Source: Coniochaeta sp. PMI_546 (Eukaryota; Ascomycota; Sordariomycetes; Coniochaetales; Coniochaetaceae). Taken from it: a DNA stretch of 64,000 nucleotides. Positions 35,048 through 46,080 of this stretch are shown here, piece by piece. The position numbers and the translations under genes were made by a program. Positions within the stretch are counted from its first letter, which is position 1; the number at the start of each line of letters is the position of its first letter. The DNA lies in contig MU271147.1 in assembly GCA_021432605.1 (NCBI GenBank), positions 2,480,001 to 2,544,000 on the forward strand, written 5' to 3'. The notes under the pieces are model-generated. The model was not told where the DNA came from, did not search any database, and saw only the letters and a list, made by a program, of their open reading frames with translations.

Positions 35048-35687
35048 CTAGGGAGCTGAAGGCTTCGGGTTGACCACCGCCCCATGCCCCGTCTCGCCAG
35101 GTCGCCGTGGGCGAAGGACGGGACCAATGGGTTCGTCGATACCCTCTCGACCCCTTTCTTCCGACTCGGGTATTTTCTGCCCCATGATGCCATCCCTGTT
35201 GGCACGCCATACCCCCTCTTCCCCTTCGAACTCTTCCCTCTTCCAGACCTCGACTTTGGCTTTACATTCCTCGAGCGCCTCCTCACCAGCTCGCCATGCC
35301 GCTTGACGGTGCGGACTCGACAGAGCTATCAATATACTCTCCTCGCCCACCGGCACGGTACCGAGACGGTGTATCAGGGCGATTCCTTTGAGCGAGTGCT
35401 TGGTTACCATGTCCTTTGCGATGGCCATCATGGTCCGCAATGCTAGCTTATTGTAGGCGGAATACTGCAGTTCTTTGACTGGCTTGCCTGCGAAGTTGTC
35501 TCTTGTCGTGCCTGATGCGAGAGTCAGAAACTTGCTAAAATATCTAATGAGAATGCTTACCGGCAAACACTACTATTGCTCCTGCGCCTGGATGCCTGAC
35601 CTTGTCCATTATAGGCTGGACATGGAGATGATCTGTAGTCAGGGCAACGTAGCAGCTGCCCTCTTGAAGTTCCCAATCCTGATTCAT
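35048..35687 (-). CDS. cnxH: molybdopterin synthase catalytic (large) subunit, MoaE/MOCS2B
   Basis: Transfers sulfur from the thiocarboxylated small subunit onto precursor Z to make molybdopterin, needed for nitrate reductase and other molybdoenzymes. Exons 35687-35561 and 35511-35048 give 196 aa. Conserved features are HPGAGAIVVFAGTTRDNF at residues 31-49, HRLGTVPVGEES at 90-101, SSPHRQAAW at 107-115, and two lysines seven apart (Lys126 and Lys133 in the KAKVEVWKREEF segment). These match the spacing of the catalytic pair Lys119/Lys126 in E. coli MoaE. The tail after residue 150 is basic and Pro/Gly-rich and absent from bacterial forms. The start is the first in-frame ATG before the conserved DHLHVQPIMDKV strand; a further upstream exon is possible but not needed. 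Confidence 0.9.
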
Positions 35688-36636
35688 TCTGACCCTGTGA
35701 ATGTCTTCAGCGAGGTAGGCTGTCCACCTCGTCCACCGTAAAACCCGCGCGCAATGCTTAGCAACGGCGTCAGCCCCTTATCCTCCGCTTAATACCTCTC
35801 CCACACCTTGATTTGAGGGTCGCGAGGTATTGACCCCTAGGGCGAGTATACAAGCCAGATTAAGACACACACAGTGTACCTCGACGGTGCCAGCCGCTTT
35901 TGACCGCCTCTTGCCCGTCGAAGCGTAATGCAGTAAGAGAGACGAGCCAAGCCAAGTCTGTCCCACAACGATGCTTTCCGAAAGAGCAATATTGGCTCGT
36001 TATTTTGTTCAATAACAAGAAATTCACCTGCTGTCAGTGACACTGTATTGTCTCAGCCCGAGGAACTCTGATCCTGCAACTCAATTTGCTTTGTCAAGGC
36101 GAATATCACGGCTTCGTGTTGCTCAACCGCCAGTTTCCAATACCAGCGTGGTGGCAGGATTCGTCCTTCTCACTGCACGGTCGTAGAGAGGTTCTCGCAG
36201 CGTTTTCAAAATTGAAACAATGCTTCAGCTACTGGCTCTCGGACGTGTTCTCAGTTTCTCATATGTTAAGTTTGCTGAAGACGACATGGTCGATGAGTGA
36301 TATCACTCCGGCCGTCATTGAAGGTTTGATCATGACTAATCCGCATTAGAGTCTCGACTTAGTCAGCGATGTATTGACCATCCCGTCGTCGGCATTTGTG
36401 ATCCACTCAGCTAAGGTACCTTACCTAAGGTAGGTAGGCAAACCAATGGATTTCTTTCGTCATACCTGGTCTAGCTGGTAGCCTCGTTCGACTTCAAGCG
36501 CGTCTTCAGCCTTGGTTTGAGTTGTCCAGACGCTGGCAAACCATGCGCAACACCGCATCCTTATCCTAGCAACGGGGCTCGCTCCATTTGAGCCCGTTTT
36601 CGTCCTCTGTTCTCTTTCAACCCCATTTCCACGGCC
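35688..36636. other. divergent spacer between cnxH and the RBM5-like gene
   Basis: Bidirectional promoter region. A compact CTAAGGTACC/CCTAAGGTAGGTAGG cluster lies at 36412-36439, about 200 bp before the plus-strand start. No gene seen. Confidence 0.45.
36412..36439. repeat. CTAAGGTACC motif cluster
   Basis: Two to three overlapping copies of the spacer motif also found upstream of LEU2 and the Nudix gene. Confidence 0.55.
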
Positions 36637-39600
36637 ATGTACGGCGACTGGTCTGGCGCCCCTCGTGGCGGCGGCGAGAGCTACCGAAGCAGCAGCGGAC
36701 GAAGATCTCCTCGCCGGCGAGAGGACGACTGGCAACGCGGTAATTACCAATCACGGAACGGTAAACCATGATACCGGAAGCCTGGGCCATCAATATCACC
36801 TTTATACCATGGCTTCTCCTGAATGTTCGAGCTTGCTGGCTAACGCTTTCTTCTTTCTTCTGGAAAGATTCACGGAGCCCGCGTCGCAACAGATACCGCG
36901 ACCACGACCAGCCCGATACCTACTACGATCCACCAGCCGGTCAAAACGTCGCTGATGACTCGGACCCTGGTCCGAATCGGCTTCATTACGATGATCAGCT
37001 GGATGGAGGTCCCGCTGAACACGACCGTGGCCGTTCTGCTCGCGGGACTCAGCGCGGTCAAGGCCCTGGCCGGCATGGCGACTATGGCGACGCAACGTAT
37101 GATGCGAGACACCGATCGCCTCGAGGGGCCTCCGGGCCTGGTGATGATTATGGACAACGCGGATCTGGTGGTCGCCATGGGCGTGATCATCACGACTACG
37201 CGCACGGCGGCCGCGATCATCCTCCAAGTGAATGCTTGATCCTAGGCGGTCTTCCGGACGATGTACATGAGCAAGATGTGAGTTGGCCTCGCGGGCGCCC
37301 TGATGTCCGTAATTCTTTGCTTGGTCGTTTTGGGATGGATCAGGAGTTCAGGGGATGAAGCCAGCAGAAAATGGTGTTTGCATGTTTTGCATTCCTTCAA
37401 TCTGTAAAGACACCTTAAGAGAATGGCGAATTGGCCGGAGAAGGACTGTTTGCGACTGTGCAGAAGTGCAGAAACAAAATATGATCAGGTTGGAAGTTGG
37501 CAGAGAGGATGAGCAATGCGCTAACGTCGATACAAGATCCTGACCGGGCTTGATTACGTCTCTGGAGATCCGCGACTTTCGACGGAACAGATAAAGTCGG
37601 TTCGCATCCGAACAAACAGACGAGGTTCGTTAAGTGATGTGCGGTTCCCCTGTGAAGCATCGTCTGCTCACGCGTATTTTCAGGCTCTCGCATCGCTTTT
37701 GTTGACTTCTACCGCCTCTCCGATGCCACGAGATTCTACGACGATTTCTATCCCGAGATCTCTCTTCCGCTCCAACATTCTCGCGGTGTCGACTCCGAGC
37801 CCGTCATTGCAACAGTCGACTACAGCAGACCACGAGAAGATTTTGAGCGACACCAAGGGCGCACGGAGGACCAAGGCTGGGATTGTGCAAATGTAAGCCT
37901 CACCCTCTGACCATTCTTCTATCATGTCCGGGTCTTCTAACAATCATCAAGTGCGGTGGCGCAAATTACCCTCACCGAGCCGTCTGCTACAAATGCAAAG
38001 CTGAGAGACCTGGTGAGCTTTCCAAACCCTGGCGCATTCCCCGTCCTCCGTTGTGTTGTCCGTATTGCTAACTCTTCTAGACGCCATGGAGGGCTTCTCT
38101 GGCTATAGTACCTCGTACGGTGGCCCGATTCTCACCGGCGAGACGGACGAGGATTTGAGGCAAAACCCTTCCCAGTTTGTCGTCATCCGAGACCTCGAGC
38201 CCTCGGTTACGGAGGAGCTGCTGGCCAAGGGTGTCATGAAGCTCTTCCGGGAAGAGGCGCCACAACCGGCGAAGGACCCGTCGAAACCAGCCAACAAGCT
38301 CAAATCAACGGCACCGACGACCGGCAGTGTCGGTCTAGGCGCCAGTCCAGGATCTCTGCGTCGCGTTTTCCTCATCCGTGATCGGAGGACGAATGAGTCG
38401 TGGAAGTACGGCTTTGCCGAGTTCGCGACCATCGACGATGCCAGAGGCGCCATTGCCAAGTTCAACGCGTCACCGAGATTTACCATCGCATCAAAACCGG
38501 TCATTGTTGCGTTTATCCACACGGGCGTCTTCGTGCCTGTGCTGCAACCGGTCACCGAACAGACCGCCAGCTTCAGCTTTGCGCCAATCTACAACCCGAG
38601 CCTTCGCGTCAAGTACTGGGACGACCGTGCCTATCCCAGCAGTCATGTCGTCTCTGCTGGCCCGGAGCCTGCTTCTGCGGATGGGGACCCCAATACTGCG
38701 TCTGACGACAAGACCAGCTCAGCTCCTCAGGATGCTGCTGCAAAGCGGAAGAAGGACAGAGAAGCTCTTGCAGCCAAGATTGCGGCCAAGAAGGCCCTGG
38801 TAATGGGTCCCCAAATGCAGATGTGGGCTAAGAAGGCGGCTGAGATCCACGGTGCACCGGCAAAAGGCACTGATGAGGAGACTGCCGAGTCTGCTCCTCG
38901 AGATGAGCCGGCTGCGAGCAGCGTGTCCGCTGCCCGGACGCAGAAGTCCACCGACCCGGTGGCACCGAGCTGGAGGGACCGGTACGTCTCGTACGCGGAT
39001 TGGGACAGCATCGAGTGTCTGCTGTGCGGCAAGTTCAGTAATGAAGAGTGGCTGATATACCACGAAACCCATGCCCACAACCACTACAAAGATGATGAAA
39101 TCAAGAGCAAAGCGGCAGCCTTGCTCGCATCCCGTCGCAAGGAGCCTCGAACCGTCATTCGACGCACACCCCGCCGGAAGTGCGATGACCCTCAGCCGTA
39201 CACATCGTATGCAGACCAAGACAACCTAACATGCTACATCTGCATGCGCAGGCTCCCCAACGTGAGAGTCCTCCGCCGCCACGAGCAGGAGAGCGAGCTA
39301 CACAAGAAGAACATGTCCGACCCGACCAAGCTCGAAAAGGCCAAGGCCCAACTTGCCGAGCTTGATCTGAAGCCCATCAAGATGCTTCCTCTAGGCTACG
39401 ACGGTCCGGTCCGTCAAGGTCCTCAATACCGCGACCGCGCTAGAGAGCGCCGACAGGTCTACAACCAGCCCAAGAAACCGGCGCCGCCCAGACCGGACAG
39501 CAACAAGCGCAAGCCGGTCGATGAACCAGCTGCTGCCGCCGAGAGCGAGCCGGCGGCCAAGAAGTCGAAGGGCGCGGGCCTGCTGGCCAAGATGGGGTGG

Positions 39601-39804
39601 ACGGCGGGCGAGGGACTCGGGGCGTCGGGCGACGGGCGGACGGAGGCTGTCGGCGCGGAGGTGTACGTACCTGGAGTCGGGCTGGGGGCTGAGGGGGGGA
39701 AACTCGGCGATGCGAGTGAGGAGGCGGCGAGGAAGATGGTGCCGGGTGACTTTGTTGAGAAGACGAGGGAGAAGGCTCGGGAGAGGTTTGAACGGTTGCA
39801 GTAG
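36637..39804 (+). CDS. RBM5/RBM10-like splicing factor (RRM, RanBP2 zinc finger, G-patch)
   Basis: Nuclear RNA-binding protein whose relatives act in early spliceosome assembly and splice-site choice. Exons 36637-36760, 36868-37277, 37537-37624, 37684-37892, 37952-38012 and 38081-39804 give 871 aa. In order: an RS/Gly-rich, disordered first 160 residues; RRM1 at about 161-262; a RanBP2 zinc finger at 273-293 (WDCANCGGANYPHRAVCYKC, all four Cys present); RRM2 at about 328-445 with a long insert; two zinc-finger-like CxxC/H modules at about 605-630 and 678-700; and a C-terminal G-patch at about 794-835 (GLLAKMGWTAGEGLGASG). This is the full RBM5-type order. Exon 1 has two usable donors, 36740 and 36761, both in phase. 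The later one was chosen for its better consensus. Confidence 0.92.
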
Positions 39805-41501
39805 ACTTGGGGTAAATTGCAGGTGATGATGCGAGATGTGTATGATGAAGAGATGTATTTTGCAGGCTAGTTGAGTGCAGCTTGTGTGTTCATCATCAGC
39901 ATTTATTAGCAAGCCTAAACCTCGGTAGGCCCCCAGTGTCTATCTTCAACCAGTGACTTGGCCAATGCTAGTAATAGTACTGATCACAATGACGGGGACT
40001 GCAATTGTTCTTCTTGAGTACCTCGTCCATTTCCTGAGGGAGAGATTCAAGCCAGTGCCATAACCGGGACGTGTACGAACCAACCACCTGGAGTTGGGAT
40101 GAGACGATGGGACGAAGAATGCACGACTGTATAGTTCGACTCGTTTCGTCCCTATAGCATCGTCACAAGAGCATCATTCCATCCCAGGACTCGTCAACTT
40201 TGTACGTTTTGCAGAACTTCCTTCCAATCTCCTACGATCATTTCCTAAGGTAGCTACTTTTCCAAGCAGGGGAAGCCGGCCGTCCACTTCAATGTGTTGC
40301 GACACGTAACCGGGTACAGCGGCATGACCTGCGACCGGCAACTTATTCCGAGCCGGGTAACCATAATCACCGATGTCGATACAAGCAGCGGCGGACCGTG
40401 TATGCAGTCGTCCATCAATCTGGATATATGAGTGTCTATATGCGACCGCATATGAGGCTCAATCTAGCAGATAAGAATAGCGGATCATCTATGCCTTTCC
40501 CCCAACTACACAGTCAAAGACAACCGGGAAACTGGGGATATACGCGGATTCGGTACATCCTCCCGAGCGTTCATGACATTTGTCTCAGCAAAACCGCACA
40601 CAATGCTGTGGCGTCGTGTCAAGTTCTACGTGTAGATGCGGTCGACAACCGATGCGCATTGCCGATCTTCGCGGTGTCGGATACGGAAGCCGTCACCTGG
40701 ATCTGATATACACGTGTAATGAACATGCTGCACGTACAAGGCTGGGACAACCGTTTGATTCTGGCGGCCAACGCGACCCTGCATCGGCAGCAATGCCAAG
40801 GCCCGTCGGCGATGATTGGAAGCCGGTGCGACTTCTGCGAGAGGGGTGGGCTGCAAGCCACGCAAGCGCCTTACTATGTGGAGGACGACCCCTCCCTTTC
40901 CTCTAGGCTGGAGGTGGTCTAGCGTCATTTGCTTTCTCGTAGGATCGTGGATACGCAGGCCAAGAGCTGAAATGGAATGCGCGCAGGATGTGGCGTTCAA
41001 CTTCCCGAGCTACTTGCTTTAAATTGGACTCGTCGGGGGGGAGGGCTGCTTAGCACTCGTTCAGCCTTGGAAGTCGGTGCTTGGTCTGCTTGGTAAAGTC
41101 TTGTCGTTTTCACGGATGATCGCTGCCCAAGAAGTTGAGTTCTTGTCGTCTTCGTTTCTACATTTACGACATCCGGGAGTTCTTTGTTTGTGCCGTGTTG
41201 CCTGCTTGGCGAGGGATTCGGAGCTACGCCAATTGTTTTCTTGGACTTCGGGCGTTGTTGGCTGACAGGCCAAGCTCATCTTATTTGGATATCCACCCAC
41301 TAGGGAAACTGCGCCGCAGCGAGGGAACATTATACTCGGTGGACAGTCACAGGACATGTTGCCGACGTTGACTCGGTGAATTTCTCGACCTTGCAACAAC
41401 GGCTTTCCTCGCCGGTCTTTGATAAAACCGACGAGAATTGACGGTACCGCAAGCTGCAAGTTATCTCCCCCTGCACGGAGAACTTGACCGTCAGTGAAAA
41501 C
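39805..41501. other. 1.7-kb spacer
   Basis: RBM5-like 3' flank and protease promoter. A CCTAAGGTAGC motif is at about 40244. A 67-codon frame at 40719-40922 contains a CxxC pair (CDFC) but nothing else to support a gene. No RNA gene seen. Confidence 0.4.
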
Positions 41502-43124
41502 ATGAGGTACACAGCAGCCGGCGCCCTGGCCCTGGCCCTGACCCTGGCCACGAGCGCAGCGGCGCAGAATGTCGTGTCGTTCGACCTCAACAGGGGCCTG
41601 CCGGGCCTCCGAGTCGGCACGCCGCCGAGCGCCACCTTGACGAGGCGCGACTTCCACGCGGGATCGATCAACAACAACATCACCGGCGGCGGCTACTATG
41701 TGGACGTCATGGTGGGCACCCCGGGCCAGCCGATAACCATGGTGCTCGACACGGGCTCCAGCGACGCCTGGTTCATCAGCTACAACGCCGACCTGTGCAC
41801 CAGCAAGTCCCTGCAGCGGTACTACGGCGACTCGTGCGGGCCGACCTTCAACCCGTCCAAGAGCTCTACCTACGCGCTCAAGGTCCGCAACGGCTTCAAC
41901 ATCACCTACCTCGACGGCTCGGGCGCGACGGGCAGCTACATCACCGACGACCTGCAGATCAACGGCGTGACCATCAAGTCCCTGCAGATGGGCCTCGCCA
42001 CCTCGGTCGTCCGCGGCGTGGGCGTGCTGGGCGTCGGCTTCCCCCAGAACGAGGCCGCCGCCACGACGTACCCCAACATCATCGACGAGCTGGCCGAGCA
42101 GGGCTTCATCTCGAGCAGGGCCTTCTCGCTGTACCTCAACGACCGCCGCGCCAACACCGGCACCTTACTCTTCGGCGGCGTGGACGCGGCCAAGTTCATC
42201 GGCCCGCTGCACGTGCTGCCCATCCCCAAGCAGCCGACGGGGTACACGCACTACGGCGTCGTCATGTCGTCCCTCAGCACGACGTACTCCAACGGGACCG
42301 AGGTGCCCATCTCGAGCACGCTGGCCGGCGCCATCCTCGACTCGGGCACGACGCTCTCGTACCTCCCCGACGACATCGCGACGCCCCTCTTCGAGGAGCT
42401 GGGGGTGTACACCGACTACCAGACCAGCGGCTACAGCATGATCGACTGCGCCTACCTCGACTCGGAGCCCGACCTGGTGGTGACGTTCGGGTTCGGCAAC
42501 GGCCAGGCCTCGGGCGGGGACAAGTTCACCATCTCGGTGCCGGTATACGAGCTCGTGCTGGACCTGCTGGGCGGCTACAGCCAGCTCACGGCGGGGGCGC
42601 CGTTCGAGAACGCGTGCCTGTTCGGCATCCAGTCGTCGGGCAGCGGGTTCGGCGGGTCGTCGGGCGGGGGCACCAACGAGACGGGCGCGAGCGACATCAC
42701 GCTGCTGGGCGACACGTTCCTGCGGTCCGCGTACGTGGTCTACGACCTCGACCACCACCAGATCGGCATGGCGCAGGCCAACCTCAACGCCACGGGGGAT
42801 ACAAAGATCACGGAGCTGACGTCGGCCGGGTCGGGGCTGCCGAGCGTCACGGGCGTGAGCGCCCAGCAGACCACGGCGGCGGGGGCAGGGGCGACGAGCA
42901 AGACGAGCAGTGGTACGACGACGACGACGGGCACGGGAGCGTCGTCGAGTTCGACCGGGAGCGCGACGAGTGGCGGTAGCGGTACGCAGACTACGGGGAC
43001 TGGGACTGCGGCGCCGACGCAGAATGCGGCACCGGTGGTTAGGGGAGGCGGCAGGGATGCGTTGGCGGTGGTGGCGGTTGCTGGGCTGTTCAGCGTCGTT
43101 GGTGGAGGGTTGTTCGTGTTATAG
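41502..43124 (+). CDS. GPI-anchored pepsin-type aspartic protease (yapsin-like)
   Basis: Secreted A1-family protease predicted to be held at the cell surface. Single exon, 540 aa. A signal peptide (residues 1-22, MRYTAAGALALALTLATSAAAQ) is followed by a short propeptide ending near the basic LTRRDFHAG. The catalytic aspartates are Asp83 in VLDTGSSDAWF and Asp280 in AILDSGTTLSYLP. Cys pairs flank the expected loops (CTSK..GDSC and IDCAY..NACLFG). After the enzyme core comes a Ser/Thr/Gly-rich stalk (about 455-510) and a C-terminal hydrophobic tail (LAVVAVAGLFSVVGGGLFVL), typical of a GPI signal. The start at ATG 41502 is the one that puts the signal peptide at the N terminus. The GC-rich coding sequence leaves other frames open but noncoding. 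Confidence 0.93.
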   Translation: MRYTAAGALALALTLATSAAAQNVVSFDLNRGLPGLRVGTPPSATLTRRDFHAGSINNNITGGGYYVDVMVGTPGQPITMVLDTGSSDAWFISYNADLCTSKSLQRYYGDSCGPTFNPSKSSTYALKVRNGFNITYLDGSGATGSYITDDLQINGVTIKSLQMGLATSVVRGVGVLGVGFPQNEAAATTYPNIIDELAEQGFISSRAFSLYLNDRRANTGTLLFGGVDAAKFIGPLHVLPIPKQPTGYTHYGVVMSSLSTTYSNGTEVPISSTLAGAILDSGTTLSYLPDDIATPLFEELGVYTDYQTSGYSMIDCAYLDSEPDLVVTFGFGNGQASGGDKFTISVPVYELVLDLLGGYSQLTAGAPFENACLFGIQSSGSGFGGSSGGGTNETGASDITLLGDTFLRSAYVVYDLDHHQIGMAQANLNATGDTKITELTSAGSGLPSVTGVSAQQTTAAGAGATSKTSSGTTTTTGTGASSSSTGSATSGGSGTQTTGTGTAAPTQNAAPVVRGGGRDALAVVAVAGLFSVVGGGLFVL

Positions 43125-43720
43125 GTCAGCTGGGCGAATTGCTGCAGAAAAAAGGTGGTGGCTTGAGGAGTGTGTTTTCTTGTGTTTGTTTTGCATATAA
43201 GGACATGTTGGACATAATGTAATACATTTTGGAAGTATCTAGCATATATATATATATAGACTGATGGGTTGTTATACCCAGTCGTATCGTGTCGTATATC
43301 ATTCTGTGTCATGCAAGAGAGAATTGATGCCCGAACTGACTGCCGAGATGACAGAAATCAAGGTGAAGCCACACGGAGATGGGTCCGGTGGTGTGACGCA
43401 TCCCGAGAAAATTCAGAACTCCGCTTCCGGCTAATACCTCACTACACACTCCCGCCGAGTCTCGGCTTATGAGCACCTTCACCTTCACTTTTTACTGTGT
43501 AGAGAACATTTACTTGAGGCACATTCAGTCCCGTCGGGCATCGAACTGATTCATTCCGGACCTCATATCTGGTCTGGCAACGCTGTTAAACACACACTGG
43601 TGGCCACAACGTTCACACATACATCAATACAGTCTCACGACTCTCATCCCACATCCCAAGCATCGTCTCACAATCACATTCACCCCCTGGGACACAAGAA
43701 TAAAGGACAAAACAGCCACG
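43125..43720. other. tandem spacer
   Basis: Protease 3' flank and SAICAR synthetase promoter. A short TA repeat lies at about 43246-43258. No gene seen. Confidence 0.4.
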
Positions 43721-44653
43721 ATGACGTCCCTCATAGTAACAGACATCGCCCTCACCTCCCTCCCCAAGCTCGCCCACGGCAAGGTCCGCGACCTCTTCAC
43801 CGTCGACGACTCGACCCTGCTCTTCGTCACCACCGACCGCATCTCGGCCTACGACGTGATCATGGCCAACGGCGTGCCGGGCAAGGGCGCCATCCTGACC
43901 TACCTGACCGCCCACTGGTTCTCCGTCCTCTCCTCCGCCATCCCGGACCTCAAGACTCACTTCCTGGGACTCACCCCTCCCCCCTCGGTCCACCTGACCG
44001 CCGGCGAGCAGGCCGTGGTCAAGCACCGCACCATGCTCGTCCGCAAGCTCAAAGTCTTCCCCGTCGAGGCCATCGTGAGGGGCTACCTCACCGGATCGGG
44101 TTACAAGGAGTACGCGTCCAAGGGCACCGTGCACGGCATCCCCTTACCCGCGGGCCTGAAGAACTGCGACAAGATTCCCGGCGGAGCCATCTACACCCCG
44201 TCCACCAAGGCCGAGCTGGGGTCCCACGACGAGAACATCTCTCCCGACCAGGCGGCCAAGATCGTGGGCGACAAGTACGCCAAGCGCATCGAGGAGCTCG
44301 CGCTAAAGTGCTACAATGCCGCCGCCGAGTACGCGAGGGAGAGGGGCATCATCATCGCCGACACCAAGTTCGAGTTCGGCCTGGACGAGAGCACCGACGA
44401 GGTCGTGCTGGTCGACGAGGTGCTCACGCCCGACAGCTCGAGGTTCTGGCCCGCCGACAAGTACGAGGCGGGACGCGAGCAGGAGAGCTTCGACAAGCAG
44501 TTTCTGAGGGACTGGTTGACCAGGAGCGGGCTGAAGGGTAAGGAGGGCGTGGAGATGCCGGGTGATGTGGTCGAGGCGACCGCGGAGAGGTATCGGGAGG
44601 CGTTCAAGCTTTTGACGGGCAAGGGGCTTGAGCAGGTGTTGGGGGAGAACTAG
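43721..44653 (+). CDS. ADE1: SAICAR synthetase (phosphoribosylaminoimidazole-succinocarboxamide synthase)
   Basis: Purine biosynthesis enzyme that condenses CAIR with aspartate using ATP, in the cytosol. Single exon, 310 aa, the standard length of the fungal monofunctional enzyme. Clear motifs are KLAHGKVRDLF and TTDRISAYDVIM near the N terminus (ATP site), LKVFPVEAIVRGYLTGSGYKEY, the GGAIYTPSTKAELGSHDENIS loop (aspartate and CAIR binding), DTKFEFGLDE and VLVDEVLTPDSSRFW. All conserved blocks are intact. The ATG at 43721 starts directly before the first conserved strand. It converges on the hydrolase gene with about 180 bp between stop codons. Confidence 0.97.
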   Translation: MTSLIVTDIALTSLPKLAHGKVRDLFTVDDSTLLFVTTDRISAYDVIMANGVPGKGAILTYLTAHWFSVLSSAIPDLKTHFLGLTPPPSVHLTAGEQAVVKHRTMLVRKLKVFPVEAIVRGYLTGSGYKEYASKGTVHGIPLPAGLKNCDKIPGGAIYTPSTKAELGSHDENISPDQAAKIVGDKYAKRIEELALKCYNAAAEYARERGIIIADTKFEFGLDESTDEVVLVDEVLTPDSSRFWPADKYEAGREQESFDKQFLRDWLTRSGLKGKEGVEMPGDVVEATAERYREAFKLLTGKGLEQVLGEN

Positions 44654-44832
44654 GTGCCTCAATGTCACATAGTATGGAGATAGAAAAAAATCAGCTGGCG
44701 TCATGGGTCGTTAGGGAGTTCAAAGAATAGAAAGATTTTCAACTATCTCTGCCGCCGTTTGCCGCTATTGTTCGATGACTGACGTCTATATATATCATAT
44801 GGTTCTACCTGTGACTCCGCGGCAATATATAT

Positions 44833-46080
44833 TCACGATACAACCCAAGTCGATCCGGCCAGAGCACCGTCCTCCCCCTTCCAGAACCTCACCGCGGCAT
44901 CAGCAACCTCGTCGCTATGTGTGAAAGCCAGCTCGTGACCAGCATCAATCTCGACCACCTCAACAGCCTCCGGCCCCAGCACAGCCGTGGCATCCTCGAC
45001 CAGCTCCTCCTTGACAATCACGCTATCCGTCGTCCCCAGCACAAGCAACACCTTCCCACCCCTCAACCCAGCAACCTCCGGATCCCGTCTCCTCAGTGCC
45101 AACTGCTCCCCGAGCGCGGCCCAGTCCTCCCTCCGATCATAGATGGGCGCGTACCGGATACTGCTCATGAAAGCCTTGACGAACCCCCTGTGCTCCCGTA
45201 TCTGCCACTCCATGACATCCGCAACCGTGTGGCCACCCGGTCTCCTCTTAGACAGCAAGGTACCATCCCACCCCTTCCCCCCATTGGCATCGCTGTCCTT
45301 CCCCCGTTGCCCCTCAGTACCGACCTCCCCGTCCTCCCCACCCGTCACACCCCCCTTCCTGTCAGCAGGCCTAAGCCGCCTCTCAACCAGCTTCTCCAGC
45401 ACCCACTCCGGGAACCACCCAACGCTATACAGCAACCTACTCCTCCACCCAACATGCCCCCCCTTCCTAATCAACCCCCCACCAGCAACCAGCACAAGAC
45501 TCCTCACCATCCCCGCAAAATACCGCGCAAACGCCACCGCCAGCGCTCCCCCGAGACTATACCCGACGAGATGAAACCCCCCCTCCCCGGTCCACGCCAG
45601 CCGACTACTGGCCAGCACCAGCAGCACCTGGGCGGCGTAAAGCCTCTCGTCGTAGGGGAGGTCCAGGGGCGCGTCGCTGTACCCCCGCCCGAACAGGTCG
45701 AACAGCATCACCCGGTACCCCGTCCCGGCCAGCCGGGAGGCCAGGTCCCCCAGGGCCACGACCGGGGTGCCGATGCCGGGGAGGAGGAGGACTTTCTCGC
45801 CTGCCTCGGGACCGAATTCGAAGATTTGTATCTTTCCGTAGGGGGTGGGGACGGATCGGGCGCCGGGGAGGGCGGAGGGGGGGTAGGGGTGGGAGTGGGA
45901 CGGGGTGGGGGATGGGGGAGGGGAGGGGGCGGGTATCCATTTTTGGTGGTGGGGGACGGGTGAGTTGGACGGGTGGTAGGACCGGAGGAGGTAGGCGAGG
46001 CTGAGGCCTAGGGTGCCGAGGGCGATGTAGGGCGTTGGCGAGCCGGGGGCGAAGGGTAGGCGAGGGAGGAGGGACGCCAT
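44833..46080 (-). CDS. alpha/beta hydrolase
   Basis: Serine hydrolase of the alpha/beta fold, exact substrate unknown. Single exon, 415 aa from the ATG at 46080; the open frame continues left of it only through non-ATG codons. A likely membrane segment lies at about residues 17-33 (PYIALGTLGLSLAYLLR), followed by a Pro/Ser/His-rich linker (50-75). The core shows LLLPGIGTP (oxyanion region), FDLFGRGYSDAP, the nucleophile elbow GYSLGG with Ser175, Asp352 in LGTTDS and His382 in DAGHEL, a complete catalytic triad. A charged, poorly ordered insert (about 255-300) sits in the cap region. It is probably membrane-tethered. Relatives include lipases and hydrolases acting on monoacyl substrates, but I cannot choose among them. 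Confidence 0.88.
   Translation of the reverse strand: MASLLPRLPFAPGSPTPYIALGTLGLSLAYLLRSYHPSNSPVPHHQKWIPAPSPPPSPTPSHSHPYPPSALPGARSVPTPYGKIQIFEFGPEAGEKVLLLPGIGTPVVALGDLASRLAGTGYRVMLFDLFGRGYSDAPLDLPYDERLYAAQVLLVLASSRLAWTGEGGFHLVGYSLGGALAVAFARYFAGMVRSLVLVAGGGLIRKGGHVGWRSRLLYSVGWFPEWVLEKLVERRLRPADRKGGVTGGEDGEVGTEGQRGKDSDANGGKGWDGTLLSKRRPGGHTVADVMEWQIREHRGFVKAFMSSIRYAPIYDRREDWAALGEQLALRRRDPEVAGLRGGKVLLVLGTTDSVIVKEELVEDATAVLGPEAVEVVEIDAGHELAFTHSDEVADAAVRFWKGEDGALAGSTWVVS

Noticed and set aside
41795-42979. 394-codon open frame overlapping the aspartic protease gene in another frame
   Set aside because: It is a shadow of GC-rich codon usage: rich in Arg, Pro, Gly and His, with no domain, while the protease frame has complete active-site motifs.
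44917-45963. 348-codon plus-strand frame opposite the alpha/beta hydrolase
   Set aside because: Pro/Gln/His-rich antisense shadow; the minus strand has the full catalytic triad.
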